NCBI GenBank assembly: GCA_002455915.1
Contig: DKLU01000284.1
Coordinates: forward strand, 1-10,973
From: Chryseobacterium sp. UBA6632
GTDB taxonomy: Bacteria > Bacteroidota > Bacteroidia > Flavobacteriales > Weeksellaceae
DNA length: 10,973 nt
Reading direction: 5' to 3'
The position numbers and the translations under genes were made by a program. The stretch's first letter is position 1. Every line of letters begins with the position of its first letter. Under the pieces are notes generated by a model. The model was not told where the DNA came from, ran no database searches, and was given only the letters and a program-made list of their open reading frames with translations. Below are positions 1-5,545 of the stretch, piece after piece.

Positions 1-22
1 GCCTTCGGGAGTTTTAGGTTTT
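1..22 (+). terminator. possible right arm of a terminator, cut by the window edge
   Basis: The first bases contain CCTTCGGG followed by AGTTTTAGG and a run of six T. This looks like the loop and descending arm of a rho-independent terminator for a plus-strand gene outside the window. The ascending arm would lie left of position 1, so the hairpin cannot be confirmed here. Because the first gene ends at 23 on the opposite strand, it could also serve that gene. Confidence 0.25.
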
Positions 23-496
23 TTATCTTACATAATTTATATAGATATAATCAAGCTTTCCATCTCCATCATAATCCTGCATGTCATCTTTATCTTGTAA
101 TTCCATCATTCTCAATTCTTTGCTTGTAAGAACTGTAACTCTGTACTTATCATCATCTTCATTTTTGAATTTCAAAGTAAGATCCTTTGTTTCTTCATTG
201 TAAGTGTATGTACCTTCACTCGTCGCACTTACCTGACAATCTGCTCCTCCTGTTCCTGTATAGGCAGTATATTTAGCATAAAGATCTGTTCTGAAAGTAA
301 TAAAACTCTTAGCTTCACATCCTGTAATTGTATCTGTAGTAATTACTGTTTTATTGTCTTTTCCTGAAACATACTCTATTTTGCTTACCTTCCAATCGCC
401 CTTCATGATGTCTAATTCATAAGCTTTAATATTATCATCTTCGCAAGAAGTAAGTGCTAGCGCGGAAAAGGCAAATAAAAGTAATTGTTTTTTCAT
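23..496 (-). CDS. small lipoprotein, lipocalin-like
   Basis: 157 residues. The N-terminus is a lipoprotein signal: two lysines, a hydrophobic stretch and the lipobox LTSC, with Cys18 as the lipidated residue. Cys18 is followed by Glu-Asp-Asp, an acidic patch that in Flavobacteriia fits an export signal to the outer face of the outer membrane (inference). A start of mature domain with the pattern Gly-x-Trp (33-35) followed by alternating beta-strand-like segments resembles the small lipocalin-like lipoproteins common in Bacteroidota. Cys60 and Cys87 could form a disulfide. Residues 141-149 form an EF-hand-like loop (Asp141, Asp143, Asp145, Asp149), suggesting calcium binding at the C-terminal end. 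It stands alone behind the aldehyde reductase gene, separated by about 200 bases that hold a repeat and its probable promoter. The ligand is unknown; the family assignment is moderate, the lipoprotein assignment strong. Confidence 0.85.
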   Translation of the reverse strand: MKKQLLLFAFSALALTSCEDDNIKAYELDIMKGDWKVSKIEYVSGKDNKTVITTDTITGCEAKSFITFRTDLYAKYTAYTGTGGADCQVSATSEGTYTYNEETKDLTLKFKNEDDDKYRVTVLTSKELRMMELQDKDDMQDYDGDGKLDYIYINYVR

Positions 497-501
497 TTTT
501 A

Positions 502-532
502 CAAATTTAAGAATATGCTAAAATATAAATAA
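502..532 (-). promoter_or_regulatory. candidate Bacteroidota promoter of the lipocalin-like lipoprotein gene
   Basis: On the minus strand TAAATTTG (509 to 502) matches the -7 consensus TAnnTTTG completely. A weak -33 element, TTA, lies 20 bases upstream (532-530). The motif ends only 5 bases before the ATG at 496, which would give almost no leader. A second near match, TATATTTT at 527-520, also with TTA 19 bases upstream, would give a normal leader of about 18 bases, so the start point is undecided. Confidence 0.4.
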
Positions 533-600
533 ATTTGAAATATCTCTAATGAAATTCAGGTTTTTTAAACGAATGTTTGTAAAAAATATAATTTGAGGGT

Positions 601-695
601 TGGAAGATGGAAGCGGGGAGCTGGAAGTCTTGCGGATTCCTTGATGTAAATAATCTCAATGATTAAAACTTCCCGCATTCAACTTCCTGCATCCT
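601..695. repeat. paired inverted heptad repeats, REP-like intergenic element
   Basis: Four tandem heptamers of the form TGGAAGN begin at 601, 608, 615 and 622 (the third is GGGGAGC). Four degenerate heptamers of the same type occur on the opposite strand at 668-695, read there as AGGATGC, AGGAAGT, TGAATGC and GGGAAGT. The arms are separated by 39 bases and can form an imperfect stem. The block is richer in G and C than its surroundings and begins 6 bases beyond the stop codon of the aldehyde reductase gene. It resembles a dispersed palindromic repeat; it may also act as a 3' stabiliser or terminator, though no T-tract follows. Confidence 0.6.
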
Positions 696-701
696 TCTAT
701 A

Positions 702-1865
702 TTAATAACTCATTTCCACAATTTTATAAGCATCTTGTGGTGTAAGATTTTTATGTTCTCCAAGACCTAACCAGTTTCTTTCTGTAAAGGCTTTTTCCAC
801 TCTTTCCGCTGTTCCGTTGAAATCTTCTGTGTATTCTGAAAGTTTAGTCTGAATATGCAGGCTGTGGAAGAATTCTTCTAATTTTTTAATTCCTAATTCT
901 GCTTTTTCTTCAACAGAACCTTCTTTCACACCCCAAACTCTTTCTGCGTATTGAGCTAATTTCCCTTTTTTAGCTTCAAAATTATAACGGTAATGAGAAG
1001 GCGCGATGATTGCCAGTGTTCTTGCGTGATCGATTCCGAAATAAGCCGTTAATTCGTGCCCCATTGCATGAACTGCCCAATCCGTAATAACTCCTTTCTG
1101 AATCAGTCCATTCAAAGCCATGGTACAACACCACATGAAGTTTCCGGCCGCGTCATAATTAAAATCATCTGCCAATACTTTTGGTGCCGTTTCCTGTAAG
1201 CTGATCAAAATACTTTCAGCAATTCTTTCTTGCAAATCTGCCGAAGAAGGTGCCGTCATATACTGTTCCAAAACGTGAGTGTAAGCATCTGTAAGGCCAT
1301 TCACGATTTGGTTTTTAGGAATAGTTCTTACCACTTCAGGGTCTAAAACTGAAAATTCAGGGAAAAGTCCGGGACCGCCTGATGATAATTTTTCGTTGGT
1401 TTCTCTTCTAGAAATCACATATCCGGAATTCATTTCAGAACCTGTTGCAGGTAATGTTAAAATACTTCCGAAAGGCATTCCTTCACCTTCAAAAGTTCGT
1501 ACAGGTTTTGTCAGGATTTCCCAAGGTTCACCGTCATAATTGGCTGCAGCAGAAAGGAATTTCGTTCCGTCGATCACAGAACCGCCACCTACAGCCAGAA
1601 GATACGTGATATTATTTTCCTTGATAAAGTTTAAAGCATTAATCAGCACTTCATATTCCGGATTGGCAGGAACGCCGCCAAATTCATATAAATCGTGATC
1701 TTTCAAAGCTGCTTTTACCTGATCGTAAACGCCATTGTTCTTGATACTTCCGCTACCATAGATCATTAAAATTTTAGCATCTGTAGGAATTTCTTTTGAA
1801 ATTTTAGCAATTTCACCTTTCCCGAAAAGTATTTTTGTTGGATTTTTAAATTCGAAATTAAGCAT
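702..1865 (-). CDS. yqhD: iron-containing alcohol dehydrogenase family, YqhD-type NADPH-dependent aldehyde reductase
   Basis: With the start at 1865 the protein has 387 residues, the length of E. coli YqhD, and its beginning (MLNFEFKNPTKILFGKG) lines up with the YqhD N-terminus. The reading frame extends upstream to an ATG at 1907, but a promoter -7 element at 1887-1894 lies inside that extension. Cofactor-binding parts are visible: GSGS at 37-40, containing the Gly39-Ser40 pair of YqhD, and LAVGGGSVIDGTKF at 90-103. LPATGSE follows at 138-144. The metal ligands of the family are present as Asp193 and His197 (LTDAYTH), His266 and His280. The enzyme should be cytosolic and reduce a broad range of aldehydes to alcohols using NADPH, in E. 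coli mainly as a detoxification of reactive aldehydes. It is transcribed alone, behind a terminator. Confidence 0.95.
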   Translation of the reverse strand: MLNFEFKNPTKILFGKGEIAKISKEIPTDAKILMIYGSGSIKNNGVYDQVKAALKDHDLYEFGGVPANPEYEVLINALNFIKENNITYLLAVGGGSVIDGTKFLSAAANYDGEPWEILTKPVRTFEGEGMPFGSILTLPATGSEMNSGYVISRRETNEKLSSGGPGLFPEFSVLDPEVVRTIPKNQIVNGLTDAYTHVLEQYMTAPSSADLQERIAESILISLQETAPKVLADDFNYDAAGNFMWCCTMALNGLIQKGVITDWAVHAMGHELTAYFGIDHARTLAIIAPSHYRYNFEAKKGKLAQYAERVWGVKEGSVEEKAELGIKKLEEFFHSLHIQTKLSEYTEDFNGTAERVEKAFTERNWLGLGEHKNLTPQDAYKIVEMSY

Positions 1866-1886
1866 TGTTCTTAAATTTTTGTAAGC

Positions 1887-1916
1887 CAAATTTACGGAAA
1901 GCATCATGAAATCTAA
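1887..1916 (-). promoter_or_regulatory. Bacteroidota promoter of the YqhD-type reductase gene
   Basis: On the minus strand TAAATTTG (1894 to 1887) matches TAnnTTTG fully, with TTA (1916-1914) exactly 19 bases upstream in place of TTG. The G of the motif is 21 bases before the ATG at 1865, so the transcript would have a short A-rich leader. This placement decides the gene start: an mRNA from here cannot contain the ATGs at 1907 and 1904. Confidence 0.65.
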
Positions 1917-1977
1917 GTTAAGAAAGTTTTAAAATTAATATCATTATTTTTTATATAAACTATTGGCTTTTTAGCAT

Positions 1978-2022
1978 AAAAAATAACCACAAAAGTGTCT
2001 GCAAATTACTCTTGTGGTTATT
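1978..2022 (-). terminator. rho-independent terminator of the DUF3667 operon
   Basis: Arms AATAACCACAA (1982-1992) and TTGTGGTTATT (2012-2022) pair over 11 bp; after one mismatch three further pairs close an 11-base loop. On the minus strand the stem runs into six T (1983-1978). It lies 19 bases beyond the DUF3667 stop codon and separates that operon from the aldehyde reductase promoter. Confidence 0.8.
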
Positions 2023-2041
2023 AATTTATAAAAGATAATCT

Positions 2042-2842
2042 TTATTTTTTCGGAAGTAAATATTGAACTGCTTCAGGACCTTTAATATAAGCATAAATGC
2101 TGAATCCAATACCAACTATAACAAGTGCGATAAAGTAAGCGACTACAATCAATCCAAAAATTCCAAGAACACGTAAAATGATGGTTTTCAACGAACGTTC
2201 GTTATAAAAACCTTTGTAAAACCAAATCAGCATGAAAAAACTTCCGGCAAATAAGATGAAGCTGGTAAAAATGGCAAACAATTGAATATCATCTCGTATA
2301 AAAAACAGAATAGGATACACAAAAATGATGTTGCAGATATTGTAATATGAAAGTACAAAGGCGTTCATGACGACATGTTCATAATAATTCTGCCCCCATT
2401 TCATGAATACCGTTTTGGACAAAAGAGCAAAAAACGGAACCAGCAACAGCATAAAAATGGAATTGTAGCTGTTAAGAGTTGCCATAAAATCTGTCAAAAC
2501 GGGAGAATTCGGTGTGTATTCTTCGTAAAATGCCTTAAGTACTTTTTCGAAATGAATAATCTTGTATGAAATAAATGCAGAAATACCACTGAGAACAAAA
2601 GCGAGAAGTATCGGTTTGTAATGATTAACACGGTTTCCTTCAATAAAATCTTTTGCTGTTTTTCCCGGATTTTTGAGAATATTTTTTACCGAGTACAGAA
2701 AGCCTTTATTGGTGTGAAGAAAAGTATACTGAACTTCATCTACCACATATTTTCTGTTGATTCTTTTGTATTTTTTCTGCCCACAATTGCCACAGAAATT
2801 AGCTGTAATCATTTCATTACAGTTGAGACAAATATTTTCCAT
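2042..2842 (-). CDS. DUF3667 membrane protein with N-terminal zinc ribbon
   Basis: 266 residues. The N-terminus carries two CxxC pairs, Cys5/Cys8 and Cys17/Cys20, in the pattern CLNC...FCGNCGQK typical of DUF3667 proteins, which are frequent in Bacteroidota and have no established function. A soluble segment with the family pattern around residues 32-75 (FLHTNKGFLYSVKNIL, then NPG) follows. Hydrophobic segments at about 75-95, 128-147, 163-183, 187-208 and 222-250 predict five membrane passes in the inner membrane. The zinc ribbon should lie in the cytoplasm. The gene follows the 82-residue membrane protein gene by 22 bases and is its operon partner; a strong terminator lies behind it. The start is preceded by an A-rich stretch without a Shine-Dalgarno sequence, as usual in this phylum. 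Confidence 0.85.
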   Translation of the reverse strand: MENICLNCNEMITANFCGNCGQKKYKRINRKYVVDEVQYTFLHTNKGFLYSVKNILKNPGKTAKDFIEGNRVNHYKPILLAFVLSGISAFISYKIIHFEKVLKAFYEEYTPNSPVLTDFMATLNSYNSIFMLLLVPFFALLSKTVFMKWGQNYYEHVVMNAFVLSYYNICNIIFVYPILFFIRDDIQLFAIFTSFILFAGSFFMLIWFYKGFYNERSLKTIILRVLGIFGLIVVAYFIALVIVGIGFSIYAYIKGPEAVQYLLPKK

Positions 2843-2864
2843 CGTTATTTGTTTTTTTGTGAAT

Positions 2865-3113
2865 TTATTTTGAATCTCTGCTTTTTATTTCGTCTTTTAT
2901 CTGCTTTAAAACAGCAAGACTTGGGAGTAAAGATCCGAAACATGCAACGGAAATAGCCGCCAATGCAGGTTTTTTAGAGGTAATGGAAACATACAGAAGA
3001 ATGCAGCAGGTAAGAACCATAAAACTTCCCAAAACAATAACGATTATTTGACTGTTTTTCTCTTTCGCTTTAAGTTCATCTAAACTCAGTTCGTTTAATT
3101 TTTTAGTTTTCAT
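2865..3113 (-). CDS. small two-pass membrane protein
   Basis: 82 residues. A charged N-terminus (residues 1-20, with the pattern ELSLDELKAKEK) is followed by hydrophobic segments at about 22-44 and 49-68 and a charged C-terminus rich in Lys and Asp. This is the layout of short flavobacterial proteins often annotated as 'redox-active disulfide protein 2', a name I do not regard as functional evidence: the only cysteines are Cys36-Cys37 within the first membrane segment and Cys58 in the second. Both termini probably face the cytoplasm. It is the first gene of a two-gene unit with the DUF3667 gene 22 bases downstream. Function unknown. Confidence 0.75.
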   Translation of the reverse strand: MKTKKLNELSLDELKAKEKNSQIIVIVLGSFMVLTCCILLYVSITSKKPALAAISVACFGSLLPSLAVLKQIKDEIKSRDSK

Positions 3114-3134
3114 AGTTTTCGAAGGTTATGAAAA

Positions 3135-3164
3135 CGAAACTACAAAAAAATACTTAAAATATAA
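3135..3164 (-). promoter_or_regulatory. candidate promoter of the small membrane protein / DUF3667 operon
   Basis: TAGTTTCG (3142 to 3135 on the minus strand) differs from TAnnTTTG at one base, and TTA (3164-3162) stands 19 bases upstream. It would give a leader of roughly 15 bases before the ATG at 3113. The match is imperfect at both elements. Confidence 0.35.
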
Positions 3165-3182
3165 ACTTAAATCATCCAACTA

Positions 3183-3212
3183 TTGAATATATAACCATAA
3201 ATTATAATTCAA
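3183..3212 (-). terminator. AT-only hairpin after the aspartic-protease-like gene
   Basis: TTGAATATATAA (3183-3194) and TTATAATTCAA (3202-3212) pair with one bulge around a 7-base loop, beginning immediately after the stop codon of the minus-strand gene that ends at 3214. There is no following T-tract and the stem is almost entirely A-T, so it is at best a weak terminator. Confidence 0.3.
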
Positions 3213-3213
3213 T

Positions 3214-4143
3214 TTACCTTTTTACTGTAAATTTTTTATTGTTACAGTCTAAAATTAAGGTTGAATTGATAAAGATTTTATTGCCCAACATTCCTTCCAT
3301 TCCGGAACTTTTCATGAGGAATTTCTGAATTTTGGAGGTACCTTCGATATATGTAATTTCTGAAAGCTGTAAAACAGAATTGGCGATTTCAAGTTTTTGG
3401 TTTGCAGCCGATGTTTTTATTGTTAACGTATTTCCCCAGGCATTTCCTTTTTCATGCTTTTCCGGGCTTTTCGGAATTCTGTATTTATTCCAGCCTTCTA
3501 AATTGGTGATGAGCTCATAGCCGCTTGTTCCGGAATCATACATGAGTTTTAGTGTTTTATTTCCAATTTTTGCAGGAAGTAAAATTTTTCGTTTTTTAAA
3601 TTCAAAGTCAGAAAATCCTTCTTCATTGATGGTTTCTGTAAATGAACAAACTGTATTCTTGAAATCTAAAATAATAATTCTTTTCTCCAGTAAATCACTG
3701 CCGATAGTTCCAATGATAGGAATAGCTTTTGGATCTTTAAAATTAATTGAACTTCCATAATTAATCACTGAAAAATAAGGAGAATTAATTTTCATTTTGT
3801 TTAAATTAAAATCTGAAAATATTTCATTAAATTTTTTATTCGGAAAGAATTTTTTCTGAATAGATTCTAAGGATTTTTGATAAAAAACAGTCGTCGGAGT
3901 TCCCGTATCGAGCTGCATATACAATGTTTTGTCAATGTTTTTTAACTTAACAGGAAGCAGCAGAGCAGAGTAATTATTCTCGCCATCTTTCATCCATTTT
4001 ATAGGAATATTTCCTGAATTTCCGGAAACGGTAAGTGTGTTGATGGGTGGAGTAAATTTTTGATTAAAATAAATATAACCGCCAATGAACAGCAGACTAA
4101 AAATAATCAATACAGTAAGAGTAATTTTTTTGAAAGTTTTCAT
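3214..4143 (-). CDS. membrane-anchored protein with two retropepsin-like (aspartic protease) lobes
   Basis: 309 residues. Residues 6-26 form an uncleaved-looking signal anchor; the rest should be periplasmic. Two similar lobes follow. Lobe 1 has LDTGTPTT with Asp79-Thr80-Gly81, then IIGTIGSDLL (143-152) and IIILDF (156-161). Lobe 2 has YDSGTSGYEL with Asp203-Ser204-Gly205, then GMLGNKIF (284-291) and LILDC (296-300). The order D-[TS]-G, Gly-x-x-Gly-x-x-x-Leu and hydrophobic-Leu-Asp is that of retropepsin-like folds, where two such halves form one active site. Having both in one chain suggests a single-chain pseudodimer, as in pepsin. Both catalytic aspartates are present, so activity is plausible but unproved; substrate unknown. 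A Pho-box-like array lies about 55 bases upstream of the start. Confidence 0.8.
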   Translation of the reverse strand: MKTFKKITLTVLIIFSLLFIGGYIYFNQKFTPPINTLTVSGNSGNIPIKWMKDGENNYSALLLPVKLKNIDKTLYMQLDTGTPTTVFYQKSLESIQKKFFPNKKFNEIFSDFNLNKMKINSPYFSVINYGSSINFKDPKAIPIIGTIGSDLLEKRIIILDFKNTVCSFTETINEEGFSDFEFKKRKILLPAKIGNKTLKLMYDSGTSGYELITNLEGWNKYRIPKSPEKHEKGNAWGNTLTIKTSAANQKLEIANSVLQLSEITYIEGTSKIQKFLMKSSGMEGMLGNKIFINSTLILDCNNKKFTVKR

Positions 4144-4198
4144 TTCGCTTTTTTATGCAAGATTCGCTTTTCTGAACCGGTTTTGCAGCAAAAATGAT

Positions 4199-4226
4199 AT
4201 GACAATCATATGACAGTTTTGTGACT
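4199..4226 (-). promoter_or_regulatory. Pho-box-like array of three 11-bp direct repeats
   Basis: Read on the minus strand, AGTCAC (4226-4221), TGTCAT (4215-4210) and TGTCAT (4204-4199) stand at exact 11-bp intervals with AT-rich spacers. The second unit with its preceding base is CTGTCAT, the E. coli Pho-box half-site, and the third is TTGTCAT. Winged-helix regulators of the OmpR/PhoB family bind such head-to-tail repeats. The array sits between the XRE gene stop (4231) and the protease-like gene start (4143), facing the latter. A weak -7 candidate, GAATCTTG, lies at 4165-4158. The regulator is inferred. Confidence 0.5.
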
Positions 4227-4230
4227 TTAA

Positions 4231-4770
4231 TTATAAGAAATTGATTTTTAGATTAATAAGTAAATCGTTTTTCCTGTTCAGGCTTATTCCATTTATCATC
4301 ACAATCGCGACTTTCAAACATAAAAATAGAAGTAAAGAAATCATAAAAACAGGAATTTTTAACGAAAATAATTTTTGGATAAACGGACTGATGATCATTA
4401 TAACTGACATTACAATTGCCAGAATAATCTGAACAGCGACAATGTTTTTGCCGAATTCTTTATTTCTGGGTTCCGTCGTTTTATATGTTAAAATCATCGG
4501 GAAAATAATGCCGCCAAACGGAATGATTATTCCAGCCAACGCAGAAAAATTAATCAATTTTGCTCTGGAAATATCAATAATTTCCTCTTTTATAAAAATA
4601 TTTTCGGTAGATGTTTCTAAAGCTTTTGCCAGAGATTTTAAGGTAAAGCCTTTGGGGATATTTCCCGATTCAATTCGTTGGACGGTTCTTAAGGAAATTC
4701 CTGCCTTTTCTGCAAGCTCAGTCTGAGTTAAGTTTTTACTTTCTCTCAACAATTGAACTTGGTTTTTCAT
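4231..4770 (-). CDS. XRE-family HTH regulator fused to a DUF4870-like membrane domain
   Basis: 179 residues. Residues 4-58 are a Cro/C1-type helix-turn-helix: LTQTELAEKAGISLRTVQRI (14-33) spans the two helices, followed by the usual SGN and SLAKALE parts. From about residue 70 the protein is membrane-embedded, with hydrophobic segments near 72-96, 108-130 and 138-160. The segment LINFSALAGIIIPFGGIIFP and the following polar stretch (Arg102, Asn103, Phe106-Gly-Lys-Asn109) resemble DUF4870 proteins. The architecture implies a DNA-binding domain held at the inner membrane, presumably sensing an envelope or membrane state; target and signal are unknown. The Pho-box-like array and the protease-like gene follow its stop codon. 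No toxin-like gene adjoins, so an antitoxin role is not supported. I found no convincing promoter for it in the 120 bases upstream. Confidence 0.85.
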   Translation of the reverse strand: MKNQVQLLRESKNLTQTELAEKAGISLRTVQRIESGNIPKGFTLKSLAKALETSTENIFIKEEIIDISRAKLINFSALAGIIIPFGGIIFPMILTYKTTEPRNKEFGKNIVAVQIILAIVMSVIMIISPFIQKLFSLKIPVFMISLLLFLCLKVAIVMINGISLNRKNDLLINLKINFL

Positions 4771-4831
4771 GGTGAAAATAATTAGTTTTTAATTTGAACT
4801 TTTAAACTTATGGTTCTTTTTATCAAACGTC

Positions 4832-4881
4832 AGCTCGAGTGATTTTTCGTAACAAAGTGAAGAAAAATTGTATCGAGAGCT
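4832..4881. repeat. long imperfect hairpin, REP-like intergenic element
   Basis: The left arm 4832-4848 (AGCT, CGA, then ATTTTTC) pairs with the right arm 4862-4881 (GAAAAAT, TCG, AGCT) around the 13-base loop GTAACAAAGTGAA. The palindrome is interrupted by small bulges. It fills most of the gap between the secreted-protein gene stop (4891) and the XRE gene start (4770). From memory, closely similar elements recur in Chryseobacterium intergenic regions; this was not checked. It could also act as a terminator for the minus-strand gene, though only a plus-strand T-run (4881-4884) is seen. Confidence 0.55.
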
Positions 4882-4890
4882 TTTAATAAA

Positions 4891-5502
4891 TTATGGATTT
4901 ACACATGCTGAACTTTTATAATAAATCCCATTGCTTTTACTTTCTAATTTTCCGGTTTTTCTATTGATTTTAATTAAAAAAGATTCTTTGGTCTGAGGAC
5001 AGTTTTTGACTTTAGATAAATACAGCGTAATGTTCTGATTATCTAATTTGTAAGAACCTCCCGTTTTATCTGTTGAATCGAAACTGAAGTCATAAGTTTT
5101 TGCTAATAAAAGTGCTTCGGGGAGATTATCGATACTTCCTATAAAATCTCTCAATTGCTGATTGCTGGAAAAATATTTAGATTGACTGTTTTCACAAGCC
5201 AAAATGTAAGAAAAACATCTGTTGCCTATACATTCCTGAAAAAAACCTTTTTCGGGTGCTTGATCATTAAGCGTCATAAAAACAGGCATCTGACTTTCAT
5301 AAATAATAGATTTATCGGGATCCGGATCGCTGTCATTACGAAGAACCGACCAATATTCATATTTTTTATCCGGAACAATGAAAGGGTAGAGAAGATCTAC
5401 ATTATCAAGGATTTCCGGGATTTTTTTGAAATCGGAAGGAATCGCTTGCTGCCCGAAAACAAAACCTGATAACAGCAAGGCGATCGGAAAAAATAATTTC
5501 AT
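4891..5502 (-). CDS. secreted protein of unknown function
   Basis: 203 residues. The first 17 residues form a classical signal peptide (Lys2, hydrophobic core, then VFG before Gln18), without a lipobox, so the product is periplasmic or exported. The mature protein has five cysteines, Cys91, Cys96, Cys103, Cys168 and Cys200, consistent with disulfides in an extracytoplasmic protein. An acidic stretch Asp57-Ser-Asp-Pro-Asp-Pro-Asp63 lies in the first third. No T9SS C-terminal domain and no catalytic motif is recognisable, and I do not recognise a family. The gene follows the small lipoprotein gene by 34 bases on the same strand but has its own promoter, overlapping the end of that gene. The ATG at 5502 is preceded by an A-rich leader and places the signal peptide correctly. 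Confidence 0.8.
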   Translation of the reverse strand: MKLFFPIALLLSGFVFGQQAIPSDFKKIPEILDNVDLLYPFIVPDKKYEYWSVLRNDSDPDPDKSIIYESQMPVFMTLNDQAPEKGFFQECIGNRCFSYILACENSQSKYFSSNQQLRDFIGSIDNLPEALLLAKTYDFSFDSTDKTGGSYKLDNQNITLYLSKVKNCPQTKESFLIKINRKTGKLESKSNGIYYKSSACVNP

Positions 5503-5515
5503 GCTTTTGTTTTTG

Positions 5516-5545
5516 CAAATATACCCATGTCAAAATTTATTCCAA
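5516..5545 (-). promoter_or_regulatory. Bacteroidota promoter of the secreted-protein gene, inside the upstream gene's end
   Basis: On the minus strand TATATTTG (5523 to 5516) matches TAnnTTTG fully and TTG (5545-5543) lies exactly 19 bases upstream. The TTG is a leucine codon near the end of the lipoprotein gene. The motif ends 13 bases before the ATG at 5502. Both elements are perfect, so the secreted-protein gene can be transcribed independently of the genes upstream. Confidence 0.75.

Noticed and set aside
1866..1907. N-terminal extension of the YqhD-type protein starting at the ATG at 1907
   Set aside because: It contains a consensus -7 promoter element and exceeds the YqhD length by exactly this part.
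2375..2956. Plus-strand open frames opposite the DUF3667 and small membrane protein genes
   Set aside because: They lie antisense to well-supported genes, have compositions typical of reverse-frame translation, and lack promoters.
3183..3212. Strong terminator after the protease-like gene
   Set aside because: The hairpin is nearly all A-T and lacks a T-tract, so it is listed only as a weak candidate.
4231..4770. XRE gene as the antitoxin of a toxin-antitoxin pair
   Set aside because: Neither neighbour resembles a toxin, both are distant by 87-120 bases, and the protein carries three membrane segments instead of a toxin-binding tail.
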